Below, piece by piece: positions 6,875 to 15,275 of a stretch of DNA of 64,000 bases. The stretch's first letter is position 1, and each line of letters opens with the position of its first letter. Origin of the DNA: Erythrobacter aureus (GTDB taxonomy: Bacteria > Pseudomonadota > Alphaproteobacteria > Sphingomonadales > Sphingomonadaceae); contig NZ_CP031357.1 in NCBI RefSeq assembly GCF_003355455.1, positions 598,501-662,500 on the forward strand, given 5' to 3'. The notes under the pieces are model-generated. The model saw nothing but the letters and a program-made list of their open reading frames with translations. It had not been told where the DNA came from and ran no database searches. The position numbers and the translations under genes were made by a program.

Positions 6875-9800
6875 ATGAATTTCCGCAATATCTCCGCTTG
6901 GTCCATCCGCAATCCGGTCATCCCGCTGGTTGCGTTTACCGCGTTGTTGTTGGCTGGTCTGATCAGTTTCGCCCGGATGGACGTGGTCAACAATCCGGAT
7001 ATCGAATTCCCCGCCGTGAATGTCTCGGTCTCGCAGCCTGGCGCCGCGCCGACCGAAATCGAAAACCAGATCACTCAGCGCGTCGAGAGCGCGGTACGCT
7101 CGATCAACGGGGTCAAGTCGATCAATTCGACCGCGCGCGAAGGCAATTCGAACACGTTCATCGAGTTCGAGATCGGGACCGATCCCAACGATGCGGTCGC
7201 TGAAGTCAAGAATGCGGTCGATACCATCCGCGGGTCACTGCCCGACGGGATCCTCGAGCCGCGCGTGACCAAAGAGGAAATCTCCGGCGGCTTCCTCGCA
7301 ATCTATGCTGTCGAAGCCGATGACATGACGATTGAGGGGCTGAGCTGGTTCATCGACGATACCGTTGCCAAGCAATTGCTCGGGATCGAGGGTATGGCCG
7401 AGGTGAACCGGTTTGGCGGTGTGGATCGCGAAATCGAGGTCATCCTGGACCTGCCGCGCATGCAGGCTCTTGGCGTTACCGCCAGCCAGATCAACGGGGT
7501 TCTGCGTCAGAGCAATATCGATGCCGCCGGGGGCATGGCAGAGGTCGGCGGCACACGCCAGTCTGTCCGCGTGCTCGGCAATAGCGAAGATGCCTATGCC
7601 CTGAGCCAGCGACAGATCCAGCTTGGCGGCGGGCGCACGATCAAGCTCGCCGATGTCGCCACCGTGCGTGATGGCTTTTCCGAACGCACCTCGATCAGCA
7701 AGGTGCGCGACAAGGAAGTCGTCAACTTCGCCATGAGCCGGGCCAAGGGCGCATCGGACGTTACCGTCTATGAGGAGGCGCTCCAGAAGATCGAGCAGAT
7801 CGAGGCTGAAAATCCAGGCGTGAAATTCATTCCGCTGTTCAACACGGTCAAATACACCAAGGACCAGTATGAAAGCGCCATGGCCGCCATGATCGAGGGC
7901 GCGATCCTCGCCGTGGTCGTGGTCTTCTTCTTCCTGCGTGACTGGCGCGCGACAGCAATTTCTTCCGTTGCCATTCCGCTTTCCGCTATTCCGACCTTCT
8001 GGTTCATGGATCTGCTTGGCTTCAATCTGAACCAGCTTTCGCTGCTGGCGCTGGCACTGGTCGCGGGCGTTCTGGTCGACGATGCCATCGTGGAAATCGA
8101 GAATATCGTGCGCCATATGCGCATGGGGAAGACTGCCTATCAGGCTTCCATCGATGCCGCGGATGAAATCGGCTTGCCGGTTGTCGCCACCAGCTTTTGT
8201 ATCGTCGCGGTGTTCTTTCCCGTGGGCGCCATGCCCGGCATTTCCGGGCAGTTCTTCAAGAATTTCGGCTTTACCGTCGTCGTCGCCGTGCTGATGTCGC
8301 TGGCGGTGGCGCGCATGATAACGCCAATGCTCGCGGCCTATTTTCTCAAGGCGAAAGGCCAGGCGGCGCATGGCGAAGGTCCCATGATGGATCGCTATAT
8401 GAACGTCCTGCGCTGGTCGCTCGATCGCGGCAAGATGCATGCTGCGCGCGAGGGCATAGAGGGCCCCCGCCACCGCTGGCTCTATATCTGTTTCCTCCTC
8501 GTGATCATGCTAGGGGCCCTTATTGCAGCTGCGGCCGGGATGCTCAGCAGTTTCAGCGTCATAACGAGTCTCGGTATTCCCGAAATGATCGCAGCGGGTG
8601 GTGACAACATTGTGGCCAGTGTCCTAGCGAAGCTGGTGGCCATAGTGCAGTTGGCTATCGCGACGGTTGTCGGCTTTCTTGCCCTTATCGCTTTCTTCCG
8701 CTTGATTGGGTTGGCGATGCGCTTTTGCGGAAAACGGGCTCGTGACGTCTGGAAATATCTCTATGCGCGCTTTCTGGATCACCGGGTATGGATGCTGGGA
8801 ATAGGCTATTTCGCTCTGTTGCTTACCATTATGTTGTTTTCGGTGACGCCAGCGCAATTCCAGCCCTCGATTAATGTCGACAACAGCAGGGTGGAAATCG
8901 AGATGGTGCCCGGCACCACGCTTGAGACGACAGAGCAGGTTACCAACGAGGTCGCCGACCTGCTCTACGCGCAGCAAGAAGTGGAGCTTGCTTTGGAGCG
9001 CGTCCGCGAAGGGCAGGCGACAATATACGTAACTCTGCGCGAAGACCGCGAACGCACCTCGATCGAATTCGAGCGGGGCCTTGCGCCCACGCTCGCCCAA
9101 ATTCCCGATGCGCGTGTGCGCTTCGCTTCCCAGTCCAGCGGTTTCGGCTCCGGTCGCGACATGACCGTAATGCTTGCAGGTTCGGATCCCGATCTCCTCA
9201 ATGAAACGGCCCAAGAGCTTGTAGAGCAGATGAAGTCACTCGAAACGCTTGTGGCTCCGCGCATTAGCGCTGACATCAATCGGCCGGAATTGATTATCGA
9301 GCCACGCGAGGAGCTTGCCGCTGAACTTGGGGTAAGCACTGTTGCGCTGAGCCAGACGATCCGTATTGCCACCATGGGTGAAATCGAACAGAACGCGGCG
9401 AAATTTTCGCTATCAGACCGTCAGATACCGATCCGGGTCAAGCTCGGGGAACAGTCTCGTGAAAATTTGGAAACTATTCGCTCCCTTCCGGTCCAGACGG
9501 TGAATGGAAGCACGGTACCGCTATCACGTGTGGCCGACATCCGGTTCGGATCCGGCCCCACAACCATCCAGCGCTATAATCAGAATCGACGTGTCCTGGT
9601 TGGTGCCGACTTGGCTAGCGGTGTCCTCGAAGGGGTTGCTCAAGAACAGATTGATGCGCTTCCGATCTTGCAGAATTTGCCGACCGGCGTGGTTCGCGAT
9701 GTTGTCGGTCAACAAGAGATTCAGCAGGAGCTAACAGATAATTTCAGCATTGCCCTGCCTACTGGCGTCCTACTCGTCTTTGCGGTTCTGGTCTTGCTTT

Positions 9801-10324
9801 ATGGAAAGGTCGTGAGTCCGCTGGTCAATATGACGTCCCTCGCGCTGGCACCTCTGGGTGGCATCCTTCTGGTCTGGCTGGTCGGTCAGCCGGTTTCGAT
9901 GCCCGTCCTCATCGGGACGTTGCTTTTACTTGGCATCGTTTCCAAGAATTCGATCCTTCTGATCGACTTTGCGATCGAAGAAATGGCCAAGGGGACGCGG
10001 AAATTCGAGGCCATCGTTGATGCAGGGCATAAACGTGCACAACCAATTGTGATGACCACGGTCGCAATGACCGCTGGCATGGTTCCGACGGCAGTTTCTC
10101 TCTCTGGCGACGGCGCATGGCGGGCGCCGATGGGGACAATGGTCATCGGTGGGCTAATTCTGTCTACCCTCTTGACCCTGTTGATCGTACCAGCTGGCTT
10201 TAGTCTTGCCGACGGCTTTGAAAGGCGAATCGGTCCTTGGCTGCGCAACCATCTTCTGACCTTCAAAGATGGTGATGACGTTGCGGGCGCGCAATCTCAA
10301 GGAAGTGCGCGCCCTGTTCCCTGA
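6875..10324 (+). CDS. RND-family efflux permease with an enlarged central region
   Basis: 1149 residues against roughly 1020-1060 for typical HAE1-type permeases. N-half: first helix at 14-33, porter domain, helices from about 345, and GVLVDDAIVEIENI near 400 with the proton-relay Asp pair. C-half: porter domain, then LLIDFAIEEMAKGTRK and a final helix bundle. Between the halves, about residues 530-632, is an extra block with two additional hydrophobic stretches (YICFLLVIMLGALIAAAAGM; LAIATVVGFLALIAFFRLIG) before the helix that normally opens the second half. From about 8500 the base composition is visibly less GC-rich than in the first half. Probably drug or toxic-compound efflux; substrate unknown. 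Confidence 0.93.
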   Translation: MNFRNISAWSIRNPVIPLVAFTALLLAGLISFARMDVVNNPDIEFPAVNVSVSQPGAAPTEIENQITQRVESAVRSINGVKSINSTAREGNSNTFIEFEIGTDPNDAVAEVKNAVDTIRGSLPDGILEPRVTKEEISGGFLAIYAVEADDMTIEGLSWFIDDTVAKQLLGIEGMAEVNRFGGVDREIEVILDLPRMQALGVTASQINGVLRQSNIDAAGGMAEVGGTRQSVRVLGNSEDAYALSQRQIQLGGGRTIKLADVATVRDGFSERTSISKVRDKEVVNFAMSRAKGASDVTVYEEALQKIEQIEAENPGVKFIPLFNTVKYTKDQYESAMAAMIEGAILAVVVVFFFLRDWRATAISSVAIPLSAIPTFWFMDLLGFNLNQLSLLALALVAGVLVDDAIVEIENIVRHMRMGKTAYQASIDAADEIGLPVVATSFCIVAVFFPVGAMPGISGQFFKNFGFTVVVAVLMSLAVARMITPMLAAYFLKAKGQAAHGEGPMMDRYMNVLRWSLDRGKMHAAREGIEGPRHRWLYICFLLVIMLGALIAAAAGMLSSFSVITSLGIPEMIAAGGDNIVASVLAKLVAIVQLAIATVVGFLALIAFFRLIGLAMRFCGKRARDVWKYLYARFLDHRVWMLGIGYFALLLTIMLFSVTPAQFQPSINVDNSRVEIEMVPGTTLETTEQVTNEVADLLYAQQEVELALERVREGQATIYVTLREDRERTSIEFERGLAPTLAQIPDARVRFASQSSGFGSGRDMTVMLAGSDPDLLNETAQELVEQMKSLETLVAPRISADINRPELIIEPREELAAELGVSTVALSQTIRIATMGEIEQNAAKFSLSDRQIPIRVKLGEQSRENLETIRSLPVQTVNGSTVPLSRVADIRFGSGPTTIQRYNQNRRVLVGADLASGVLEGVAQEQIDALPILQNLPTGVVRDVVGQQEIQQELTDNFSIALPTGVLLVFAVLVLLYGKVVSPLVNMTSLALAPLGGILLVWLVGQPVSMPVLIGTLLLLGIVSKNSILLIDFAIEEMAKGTRKFEAIVDAGHKRAQPIVMTTVAMTAGMVPTAVSLSGDGAWRAPMGTMVIGGLILSTLLTLLIVPAGFSLADGFERRIGPWLRNHLLTFKDGDDVAGAQSQGSARPVP

Positions 10325-10578
10325 AGCGTCACATATGCTTTGGCCGGTCTATCGACAGGTGAACAATTGGATCACCCATTCGTTGAACGTGCGTGCATCA
10401 CGTCCACAGATTGATCCTGATGCCTGTTCCTCTGCAAGAACGACAGTTGGGGCAATTGCGGAAATAGTAGCGGCTACGACTATGCTTGCTTTTGTCAATT
10501 TCCGAAGATTATTCATCATGTCCTCCACTTTGCCTGATGGCTATTCATCCATCAATAATAAGCATGCTCCAACCACGA

Positions 10579-11838
10579 ATGTCTGACAAGAGCGGGGTGT
10601 ATATCCCCCCCGACCGTGCGCGGGCGATGCGGCGCACGGCGACCGGCCTCATCGTGTTGATGGCGGCGCTGTTCCTGTGGTCGGGCCGATTTCTCGACGC
10701 GCATCCGGCCTGGGGGTATCTGCACGCCTTCGCCGAGGCCGCCATGGTTGGCGGGCTGGCAGACTGGTTCGCGGTGACCGCCTTGTTCCGCCACCCGCTC
10801 GGCCTGCCGATTCCGCACACGGCGATCATCCCCGAAAACAAGGATCGCATTGCCGATACGATGGCGGGCTTCCTGCGGGAAAACTTCCTGACCCCGGCGG
10901 TTGTGGGCCGCCGGATGGGTGCCATGAACCTGGCGCATGCGGTCGGCAGCTATCTGGCGGATCCCAAATCGACCAGGGACTCGCGTATTCGCGCAGGAGC
11001 GGGCGAACTGGCGATCGAGGTCCTCGAATCGCTCGATCCGGACCGGCTTGGTACGCAGGTCCGCGGCGGGATCAAGGCTCAGCTCAGCAAACTCGAGATC
11101 GCACCGCTGCTTGGCGGAATGCTTGAGGCGATGATCGCCGACGGTCGCCACAAACCGCTGATCGACAAGATCATCCGGTGGGCTGGTCTCGTGCTCGAAG
11201 ACAATGAAACGATGGTACGCGACATGGTCCATAAGCGCGCCAATGCGGTACTGCGCTTCACCGGTCTCGACGAACGGTTGGCCAATTCGGTTCTCGATGG
11301 GCTTTACAAGCTGCTGGCCGAAGTGCTGGTCGATCCCCAGCATCCGCTGCGCGACAAGATCGAAGAAGGCCTGCAGGAGCTGGCTCGGGGTCTGCGCGAA
11401 GACCCCGAAATGCAGGAGCGGGTCGAGCGTATGAAGCGCGAGTTGCTTGAGAACCCAGCCATCGGCGATTGGTGGCAGGGTGTGTGGGAGCGGCTGCGCG
11501 CCAATCTCACCCAGACGATCCGCACATCGGGCGGCACAGGCCATGGCTATATCGGCGAAACACTGGGTGAACTGGGCGCAGCGCTGCGCGACGACGAGCG
11601 CCTGCAACGCCAGATCAATCGCTTCGCCCGCCGTACCGCCGTTGGCGTCGCTACGCGCTATGGCGACCAGATCGTCCGGCTGGTGTCCGAAACCGTCAAG
11701 CGCTGGGACGCGCAGACGATTACCGACCGTGTGGAATCAGCGGTGGGGCGCGATCTTCAGTTCATCCGCATCAACGGTACGCTGGTGGGTGGGCTGGTCG
11801 GGCTGACGCTGCATTTCCTGACGAGCATGCTCGGGTAG
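10579..11838 (+). CDS. DUF445 family membrane protein
   Basis: 419 residues from ATG 10579; an in-frame ATG at 10564 and a TTG at 10486 are weaker, since family similarity begins with the basic segment after residue 10. Seen: an N-terminal helix (TGLIVLMAALFLWSG), the conserved GGLADWFAVTALFRHPLGLPIPHTAIIP block with ENKDRIADTMAGFLRENFL, a long helical middle, and a C-terminal helix (GTLVGGLVGLTLHFL). DUF445 proteins (YjiN-like) are inner-membrane proteins of unknown role. No strong ribosome site. The 254 bases before it, after the RND gene, hold no convincing gene. Confidence 0.9.
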   Translation: MSDKSGVYIPPDRARAMRRTATGLIVLMAALFLWSGRFLDAHPAWGYLHAFAEAAMVGGLADWFAVTALFRHPLGLPIPHTAIIPENKDRIADTMAGFLRENFLTPAVVGRRMGAMNLAHAVGSYLADPKSTRDSRIRAGAGELAIEVLESLDPDRLGTQVRGGIKAQLSKLEIAPLLGGMLEAMIADGRHKPLIDKIIRWAGLVLEDNETMVRDMVHKRANAVLRFTGLDERLANSVLDGLYKLLAEVLVDPQHPLRDKIEEGLQELARGLREDPEMQERVERMKRELLENPAIGDWWQGVWERLRANLTQTIRTSGGTGHGYIGETLGELGAALRDDERLQRQINRFARRTAVGVATRYGDQIVRLVSETVKRWDAQTITDRVESAVGRDLQFIRINGTLVGGLVGLTLHFLTSMLG

Positions 11839-11852
11839 CCTCCGGGTCTGGA

Positions 11853-12779
11853 CTAGAAGACCGCATAGACGACTGTCGTGGAGAAGAAGGCGCGTACCGG
11901 CTTGCCCTCTGCGTCCTGTGCAGGCTCGAACATTGCGTGCTGTTTGAACAGTTCGCAGGCCCGCTCGTCGAAATTCTCCGCCTTGGTTTTTTCGATCGTG
12001 ATGCATTTTTCGACCCGACCATCCGTTCCAATCAGGACCTTTAGCTGCATGATCGCGTCCTCGCCGCGCCTTTCCGCCTTGCTCGGATAGTGCTTCTGTA
12101 TCTGCCGGGCGACCCGTTTCATGTTCAACGGCTTCACCCCGGTCGCAATTCGCGCGATCTCCTTCGGGTCGACGCCCCAGAATTCGTACAAATCGGTGGC
12201 GCAGGCGTTCAGTGCCTTGAACCCGTCTGCAAGATCGCCCGTTGCCAGACGAACGCGCCGGTCCTTGCGGCTGAACTCGACATATTCGATCTGCGCGCCG
12301 TGCGCGGGGTTGAGCTCCGAATATGTTTCGCCAAACTGCTCGGCTTCATCCGGCTCCCCTCGGCTATCATGCTCGAAGCGGCGATAGCCGGTTGATTCGA
12401 TCGCCTTGCCGAAGCTGGCGAGTTCCAGGCTGTCGCGTCGTATCGGGCCGGATGAGGACTCGTCCAGTTCGAAGGACTCGAATGCCGGGCCGAAGGATGC
12501 GCTGACCCGGCGCACCGAGCCCAGCAGATCGATTGCCCCGCCAGCGACCAGCCAGTTGAAGGTCCCCGATGGTCCGGTCTGTTCCATCCAGAAGATGGTC
12601 TTGGAATCGCCGGTTCCGAAAAGCCGCGCAAGTCGGCAACGCTCCTCACCATAATCGAGTTGCCAATGGCTGGAAGGTTCGAGAATTGTCAGCGACGAAT
12701 CTGCGGCACTCGTGGCAGTGCCGGGCGCGGATATCGCCAGAATACTAGTCGCAACCCCTGCACGAAACCGGATACGCAT
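11853..12779 (-). CDS. Secreted protein with C-terminal TonB-like domain
   Basis: 308 residues from ATG 12779, picked because a signal peptide follows (hydrophobic VATSILAISA, probable cut after TATSA) and AGGAGG lies just upstream. The first two thirds are an uncharacterised domain; the last 90 residues (YPSKAERRGEDAIMQLKVLIGTDGRVEKCITIEKT..FDERACELFKQHAMFEPAQDAEG) match the TonB C-terminal fold. There is no N-terminal anchor or proline-rich stalk, so it is not a classical TonB; such proteins are frequent in sphingomonads and their role is unclear. Its ribosome site lies inside the terminator hairpin of etfA. Confidence 0.8.
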   Translation of the reverse strand: MRIRFRAGVATSILAISAPGTATSAADSSLTILEPSSHWQLDYGEERCRLARLFGTGDSKTIFWMEQTGPSGTFNWLVAGGAIDLLGSVRRVSASFGPAFESFELDESSSGPIRRDSLELASFGKAIESTGYRRFEHDSRGEPDEAEQFGETYSELNPAHGAQIEYVEFSRKDRRVRLATGDLADGFKALNACATDLYEFWGVDPKEIARIATGVKPLNMKRVARQIQKHYPSKAERRGEDAIMQLKVLIGTDGRVEKCITIEKTKAENFDERACELFKQHAMFEPAQDAEGKPVRAFFSTTVVYAVF

Positions 12780-12782
12780 GAA

Positions 12783-12817
12783 AAACCCTCCTGCGATACT
12801 GTACCGCAGGAGGGTTT
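12783..12817 (-). terminator. Terminator of etfBA that also contains the next gene's ribosome site
   Basis: Perfect 13-bp stem (AAACCCTCCTGCG / CGCAGGAGGGTTT) with a nine-base loop. Read on the minus strand it follows the etfA stop and runs into TTTTTC, a standard intrinsic terminator. The 3' arm carries AGGAGG, and the ATG of the TonB-domain gene comes right after the U-tract. Confidence 0.85.
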
Positions 12818-12839
12818 CATCTTTGGCGTCACAATGCAA

Positions 12840-13768
12840 TCAGAGCTTTTCGGTGAGCTCGGGTACGATTTTGAAGAGGTCTCCGACGAGGCCGATATCG
12901 GCGACCTGGAAGATGGGGGCGTCTTCGTCCTTGTTGATGGCGATGATGGTCTTGGAATCCTTCATGCCCGCAAGGTGCTGGATCGCGCCCGAGATGCCGA
13001 TGGCGATATAGACTTCCGGGCCACGATCTTGCCGGTCTGGCCGACCTGGTAATCGTTGGGGACATAGCCCGCATCGACCGCCGCGCGGCTCGCGCCGATC
13101 CCGGCGCCGAGCTTGTCGGCGAGCGGGGTGATGACCTGCTCGAAGGTTTCCGCATCCTTCAGCGCGCGGCCGCCCGAGACGATCACCTTGGCGCTGGTCA
13201 GTTCGGGGCGATCGCTCTCGGCGATCTCTTCGCTGACGAAGGCCGAGATCCCGGCATCGGTCGGGCCGGATACCTCTTCGATTGCCGCTGAGCCACCTTC
13301 GGCGTCAGCCTTGTCGAAGGCGGTGCCGCGCACGGTGACGACCAGCTTTTCGTCCGAGCTTTCGACCGTCGCGATGGCGTTGCCGGCATAGATCGGCCGG
13401 GTGAAGCTCTTCTCGCCCTCGACCGAGAGGATGTCCGAGATCTGCATCACGTCGAGCAGCGCGGCAACGCGCGGGGCGATGTTCTTGCCGGTGGTGGTCG
13501 CAGGCGCGACGAAGGCATCGTGATGGCCCATCAGATCGGCCACCAGCGGCGCGACATTCTCGGCCAGCGCATGTTCGTAGGCCGCATCGTCGGCAAGGTG
13601 GACCTTGCCCACGCCCGCGATTGCCGCGGCCTGTTCGGCTACCGCGCGGCAGCCCGATCCGGCAACCAGCAGATGGACTTCGCCGAGCTTGGCAGCAGCG
13701 GTCACCGCAGCCAGCGTGGCGTCGGCGAGGCTCTTATTGTCGTGTTCGACCCAAACGAGGGTTTTCAT
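12840..13768 (-). CDS. etfA: Electron transfer flavoprotein alpha subunit, frameshifted as read
   Basis: ETF passes electrons from acyl-CoA and related dehydrogenases to ETF-ubiquinone oxidoreductase. Residues 1-249 from ATG 13768 match (KTLVWVEHDNKSL, APATTTGKNIAPRVAALLD, VIVSGGRALKD, GYVPNDYQVGQTGKIVA). At GGG 13018-13020 one base is missing; adding a G restores PEVYIAIGISGAIQHLAGMK, IIAINKDEDAPIFQVADIGL and a normal end at 12840, giving 309 residues. The restored part is the FAD-binding segment and is fully conserved, so a sequencing error is much likelier than decay. It lies 28 bases after corrected etfB. Confidence 0.9.
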
Positions 13769-13796
13769 ATCTGTCTTCCTTCTCGTTCAGTGTGGC

Positions 13797-14542
13797 TCAG
13801 GCGATGCCCAGCGCTTTGATCTTGGCGACCAGAGCATCGACATCCTCGACCTTCTCGCCCGCCTGGCGAACCGGGGCTCGGAGACAGTGGTGGTCTTCAG
13901 CCGCGGCGCGGTGTCGACGCCGTAATCGCCCGGGGTCCTGGTATCGAGCGGCTTCTTCTTCGCCTTCATGATGTTGGGCAGCGAGGCATAGCGCGGCTCG
14001 TTCAAACGCAAATCGGTGGTGACGATGGCGGGCAGCGTCAGCTTGACCGTCTGCAGGCCGCCATCGACCTCGCGCTTCACGGTGACGTGATCGCCCTCGA
14101 CCTCGACCGTGTTGGCGAAGGTGCCCTGCGGGCGGCCCATCAGCGCAGCCAGCATCTGGCCGGTCTGGTTCGAATCGTCGTCGATCGCCTGCTTGCCCAG
14201 CATCACGATGCCGGGCTCTTCTTCCTCGGCGATCGCCTTCAAGATCTTGGCCACCGCCAGCGGCTCGACCTCGTCCTCGGTCTCGACCAGGATCGCCCGG
14301 TCGGCGCCCATGGCCAGTGCGGTGCGCAGCGTCTCCTGCGCCTTGGCCGGGCCGACCGACACCGCTACGACCTCTTCCGCCTTGCCCGCTTCCTTGATGC
14401 GGATCGCTTCCTCCACCGCAATCTCGTCGAACGGGTTCATGCTCATCTTGACGTTGGCAAGATCAACGCCAGACCCATCCGCCTTCACGCGCGGCTTGAC
14501 GTTGTAATCGATCACCCGCTTCACGGGGACGAGGATTTTCAT
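13797..14542 (-). CDS. etfB: Electron transfer flavoprotein beta subunit, frameshifted near the 3' end as read
   Basis: Partner of EtfA; holds AMP and contacts the dehydrogenases. Seen: MKILVPVKRVIDYNVKPRVK, NPFDEIAVEEAIRIKE, MGADRAILVE, GKQAIDDDSNQTGQ and LRLNEPRYASLPNIMKAKKK. After TTTVSEP the frame breaks at the G run 13873-13876; one added base gives PVRQAGEKVEDVDALVAKIK ending at 13797 (248 residues), the normal EtfB C-terminus. As read, it would run on to 13787 in the wrong frame. GAGAGGAAGG precedes ATG 14542. Same error type as etfA. Confidence 0.92.
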
Positions 14543-14578
14543 GCAATACCTTCCTCTCGACTTGAAACCTGTGCCGCC

Positions 14579-14607
14579 CGCCTAGCTTGCGTTTACGTAA
14601 ACGTCAA
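14579..14607 (-). promoter_or_regulatory. etfBA promoter with a central palindrome
   Basis: On the minus strand a -35 TTGACG (14607-14602) and a weak -10 TAGGCG (14584-14579) are 17 bases apart. Between them lies the perfect 14-bp palindrome CGTTTACGTAAACG (14590-14603). A dyad in the spacer is how MerR-family regulators bind, and related CGTTTACG-like sites are described for MerR-type regulators of acyl-CoA and branched-chain amino-acid catabolism (LiuR). Regulator identity is inference. Confidence 0.5.
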
Positions 14608-14743
14608 GTAACGCGGGGAGGCGGGACACGACACTTTACCGATCCCTCGCGCGGCGCGCAGGGCAGGTCAAGCCGCGTATGGGTCAGTCTTTACTATGGT
14701 CGGAACGACGCATAGTTTCGCGGTCCAAGACAGGAGGTGCTTC

Positions 14744-15256
14744 ATGCGCGTTTGGCCCCTTATCGTGGCGAGTGCCGCGGCACTGGTTTCCTTTCCCGCC
14801 TTGAGTCAGGAAACCCGCACGGTCCCGAAGGATCACGTACCGCCTCCGGCAACGCTGGACGATGTGAAGTGGCTGGTCGGCCAGTGGGCGGGCGAGGGCA
14901 TCGGCGGCCAGCCTGCCTATGAAAGCTGGCTTCCTCCGACAGGTGGAACGATGGTCGGCACCTTCGTCCAGCAAGCCGATGCGGATACGATCCGCTTCAC
15001 CGAGCATCTCTACCTGATGGAAGAGGCGGGCACGCTGGTCCTGCGCCTCAAGCACTTCAATGCCGATTTGACCGGATGGGAGGAGAAGGATGACATGCTC
15101 ACCTTCCGCCTGATCACGGCGGAGCCCTGCGCAGCCTATTTCCGTTCTTTAACCTTGCGTTGCGACGGGGAGAACGGCTTGCTCGCCGCCGTGCGCATGA
15201 AGAGCGACGGCAGCGAGGTCAACGAACTGATTTTCCGCTTCGAGCGGATGAACTGA
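14744..15256 (+). CDS. Secreted DUF6265-like protein
   Basis: 170 residues from ATG 14744, which has a perfect AGGAGG eight bases ahead. A signal peptide (LIVASAAALVSFPALS, cut before QETRT) leads to a mature domain starting with LDDVKWLVGQWAGEGIGGQP and continuing with GTMVGTFVQ and FRFERM, the lipocalin-like pattern (LxGxW) of DUF6265 proteins. Periplasmic, function unknown. Divergent from etfBA; converges on sucC 19 bases downstream. Confidence 0.78.
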   Translation: MRVWPLIVASAAALVSFPALSQETRTVPKDHVPPPATLDDVKWLVGQWAGEGIGGQPAYESWLPPTGGTMVGTFVQQADADTIRFTEHLYLMEEAGTLVLRLKHFNADLTGWEEKDDMLTFRLITAEPCAAYFRSLTLRCDGENGLLAAVRMKSDGSEVNELIFRFERMN

Positions 15257-15275
15257 GCCGAAGCGTGGCGGCCGG

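Noticed and set aside
7235..8473. A 412-codon minus-strand frame
   Set aside because: Antisense to the RND permease; His/Asp-rich shadow.
10269..10586. A 105-codon frame after the RND gene
   Set aside because: Starts inside the permease gene, has no domain, and ends in the leader of the DUF445 gene; looks like chance in low-GC DNA.
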